6,507 bases of DNA from Actinomycetota bacterium. GTDB lineage: Bacteria > Actinomycetota > Thermoleophilia > Gaiellales > Gaiellaceae. A program made the translations under genes and the position numbers. The stretch's first letter is position 1. Every line of letters begins with the position of its first letter. The notes under the pieces were generated by a model. That model worked only from the letters and a program-made list of their open reading frames with translations. It was not told the origin of the DNA and searched no databases. Below, in pieces: positions 6,360 through 6,507 of this stretch. The DNA lies in NCBI GenBank assembly GCA_003162235.1, contig PMMN01000002.1, forward strand, positions 4,847 through 11,353. Reading direction: 5' to 3'.

Positions 6360-6403
6360 GGCGGCACCGGGCGACCCGTCGCGCCGGGGTGATCGGTGCC
6401 GCC
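6360..6403. terminator. Perfect 10-bp inverted repeat between convergent elements
   Basis: GGCGGCACCG (6360-6369) is exactly complementary to CGGTGCCGCC (6394-6403) across a 24-base loop. An inner ACCC/GGGT pairing (6374-6377 with 6387-6390) is possible. It sits between the + strand RCC1 gene and the minus-strand tRNA-like copy 2, ending 17 bases past the latter's last base. A bidirectional terminator is the simplest reading. No T-tract is seen. Confidence 0.5.
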
Positions 6404-6420
6404 GCCCAGTGGCGCGAGAA

Positions 6421-6462
6421 TGGGCCGTGCAGGAATCGAACCTGCGACCTTGGGATTAAAAG
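6421..6462 (-). pseudogene. tRNA 3'-half-like sequence, copy 2 (CUUUUAA loop, Lys-type)
   Basis: On the minus strand: loop CTTTTAA (6462-6456), anticodon 3' strand TCCCA (6455-6451), variable AGGTC (6450-6446), T stem GCAGG (6445-6441), T loop TTCGATT (6440-6434), CCTGC (6433-6429), acceptor strand ACGGCCC (6428-6422), discriminator A (6421). This matches the 3' half of a bacterial tRNA-Lys(UUU) closely. CCA is not encoded. The base-paired 5' anticodon strand TGGGA is absent at its expected place. A 5' half beyond the window end cannot be excluded, so an interrupted tRNA gene remains possible here. Confidence 0.55.
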
Positions 6463-6507
6463 GAGGCCGCTGGGACCTCGGCCTATCTCGTCCTAGCTGG
6501 AAAACGA
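6445..6507 (-). repeat. Conserved junction repeat, copy 2 (cut by the window end)
   Basis: This is the direct-repeat partner of 3582-3634, with a 10-bp insertion at 6480-6489. Its hairpin GAGGTC/GGCCTC around CCAGC (minus strand, 6479-6463) keeps pairing through a G-C pair where copy 1 has A-T. The distance between copies is 2.86 kb, bracketing the RCC1-repeat gene. Confidence 0.75.

Larger units (their letters stand above)
6191..6507. other. Intergenic region after the RCC1-repeat gene
   Basis: 317 bases to the window end. It holds a weak hairpin (6276-6304), a strong inverted repeat (6360-6403) and, on the minus strand, the second tRNA-half-like element with its conserved flank (6421-6507). 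A + frame continuing through here from within the RCC1 gene is a shadow frame. No protein gene is supported. Confidence 0.6.

Noticed and set aside
5066..6367. Minus-strand frame of 433 codons
   Set aside because: Another antisense shadow of the RCC1 repeats, held open by GC-rich codon bias.
3558..6507. The RCC1 gene as cargo of a complete integrative element bounded by att sites
   Set aside because: No integrase, excisionase, transposase or terminal inverted repeats occur between the two repeats, and the tRNA-like ends differ. At most this would be a remnant.

Overview
The window is GC-rich bacterial DNA. It most resembles a high-GC actinobacterium of the Thermoleophilia (Solirubrobacter/Gaiella-like). 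This placement is an inference. It rests on the codon bias and on the first protein's N-terminus, a basic stretch, then PSPAMVV, then a hydrophobic helix ending in a small-residue site ahead of a collagen-like tract, an arrangement I associate with exported proteins of that class. No marker gene is present.

Three substantial genes lie on the + strand, each separated by more than 300 bases, so they are probably separate transcription units. (1) 214-1011 encodes a small exported collagen-like protein: signal/anchor helix, about 25 Gly-X-Y triplets partly built from a 45-bp tandem repeat, then a beta-rich C-terminal domain. A strong hairpin follows its stop. (2) 1374-3434 encodes a cytoplasmic protein of two consecutive LacI/GalR-type sugar-binding domains with no recognisable helix-turn-helix. 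(3) 3854-6190 encodes a secreted RCC1-repeat protein with 14 copies of a roughly 50-residue unit, enough for two seven-bladed propellers. All 28 of its cysteines fall in a strict C-x9-C pattern, one pair per unit. It starts at GTG behind a strong Shine-Dalgarno sequence and overlaps the stop of a possible 22-residue leader ORF (3789-3857).

The intergenic DNA holds the least conventional signal. On the minus strand, 3558-3635 and 6421-6507 each carry what reads as the 3' half of a tRNA (anticodon-loop end, 3' anticodon strand, variable loop, T arm, 3' acceptor strand, no encoded CCA). Each is joined to the same non-tRNA sequence where the 5' half should be. The T arms and acceptors differ, but the junction flank is conserved and contains a hairpin with one compensatory base-pair change. 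The two copies are direct repeats bracketing the RCC1 gene, and each is followed on the minus strand by a stem-loop. They could be attachment-site scars, a tRNA-derived dispersed repeat or unusual small RNAs. The window alone cannot decide, and copy 2 is cut by the window end.

Functionally, two genes encode predicted exported repeat proteins and the middle one a predicted small-ligand sensor. Nothing shows that the three form a pathway.
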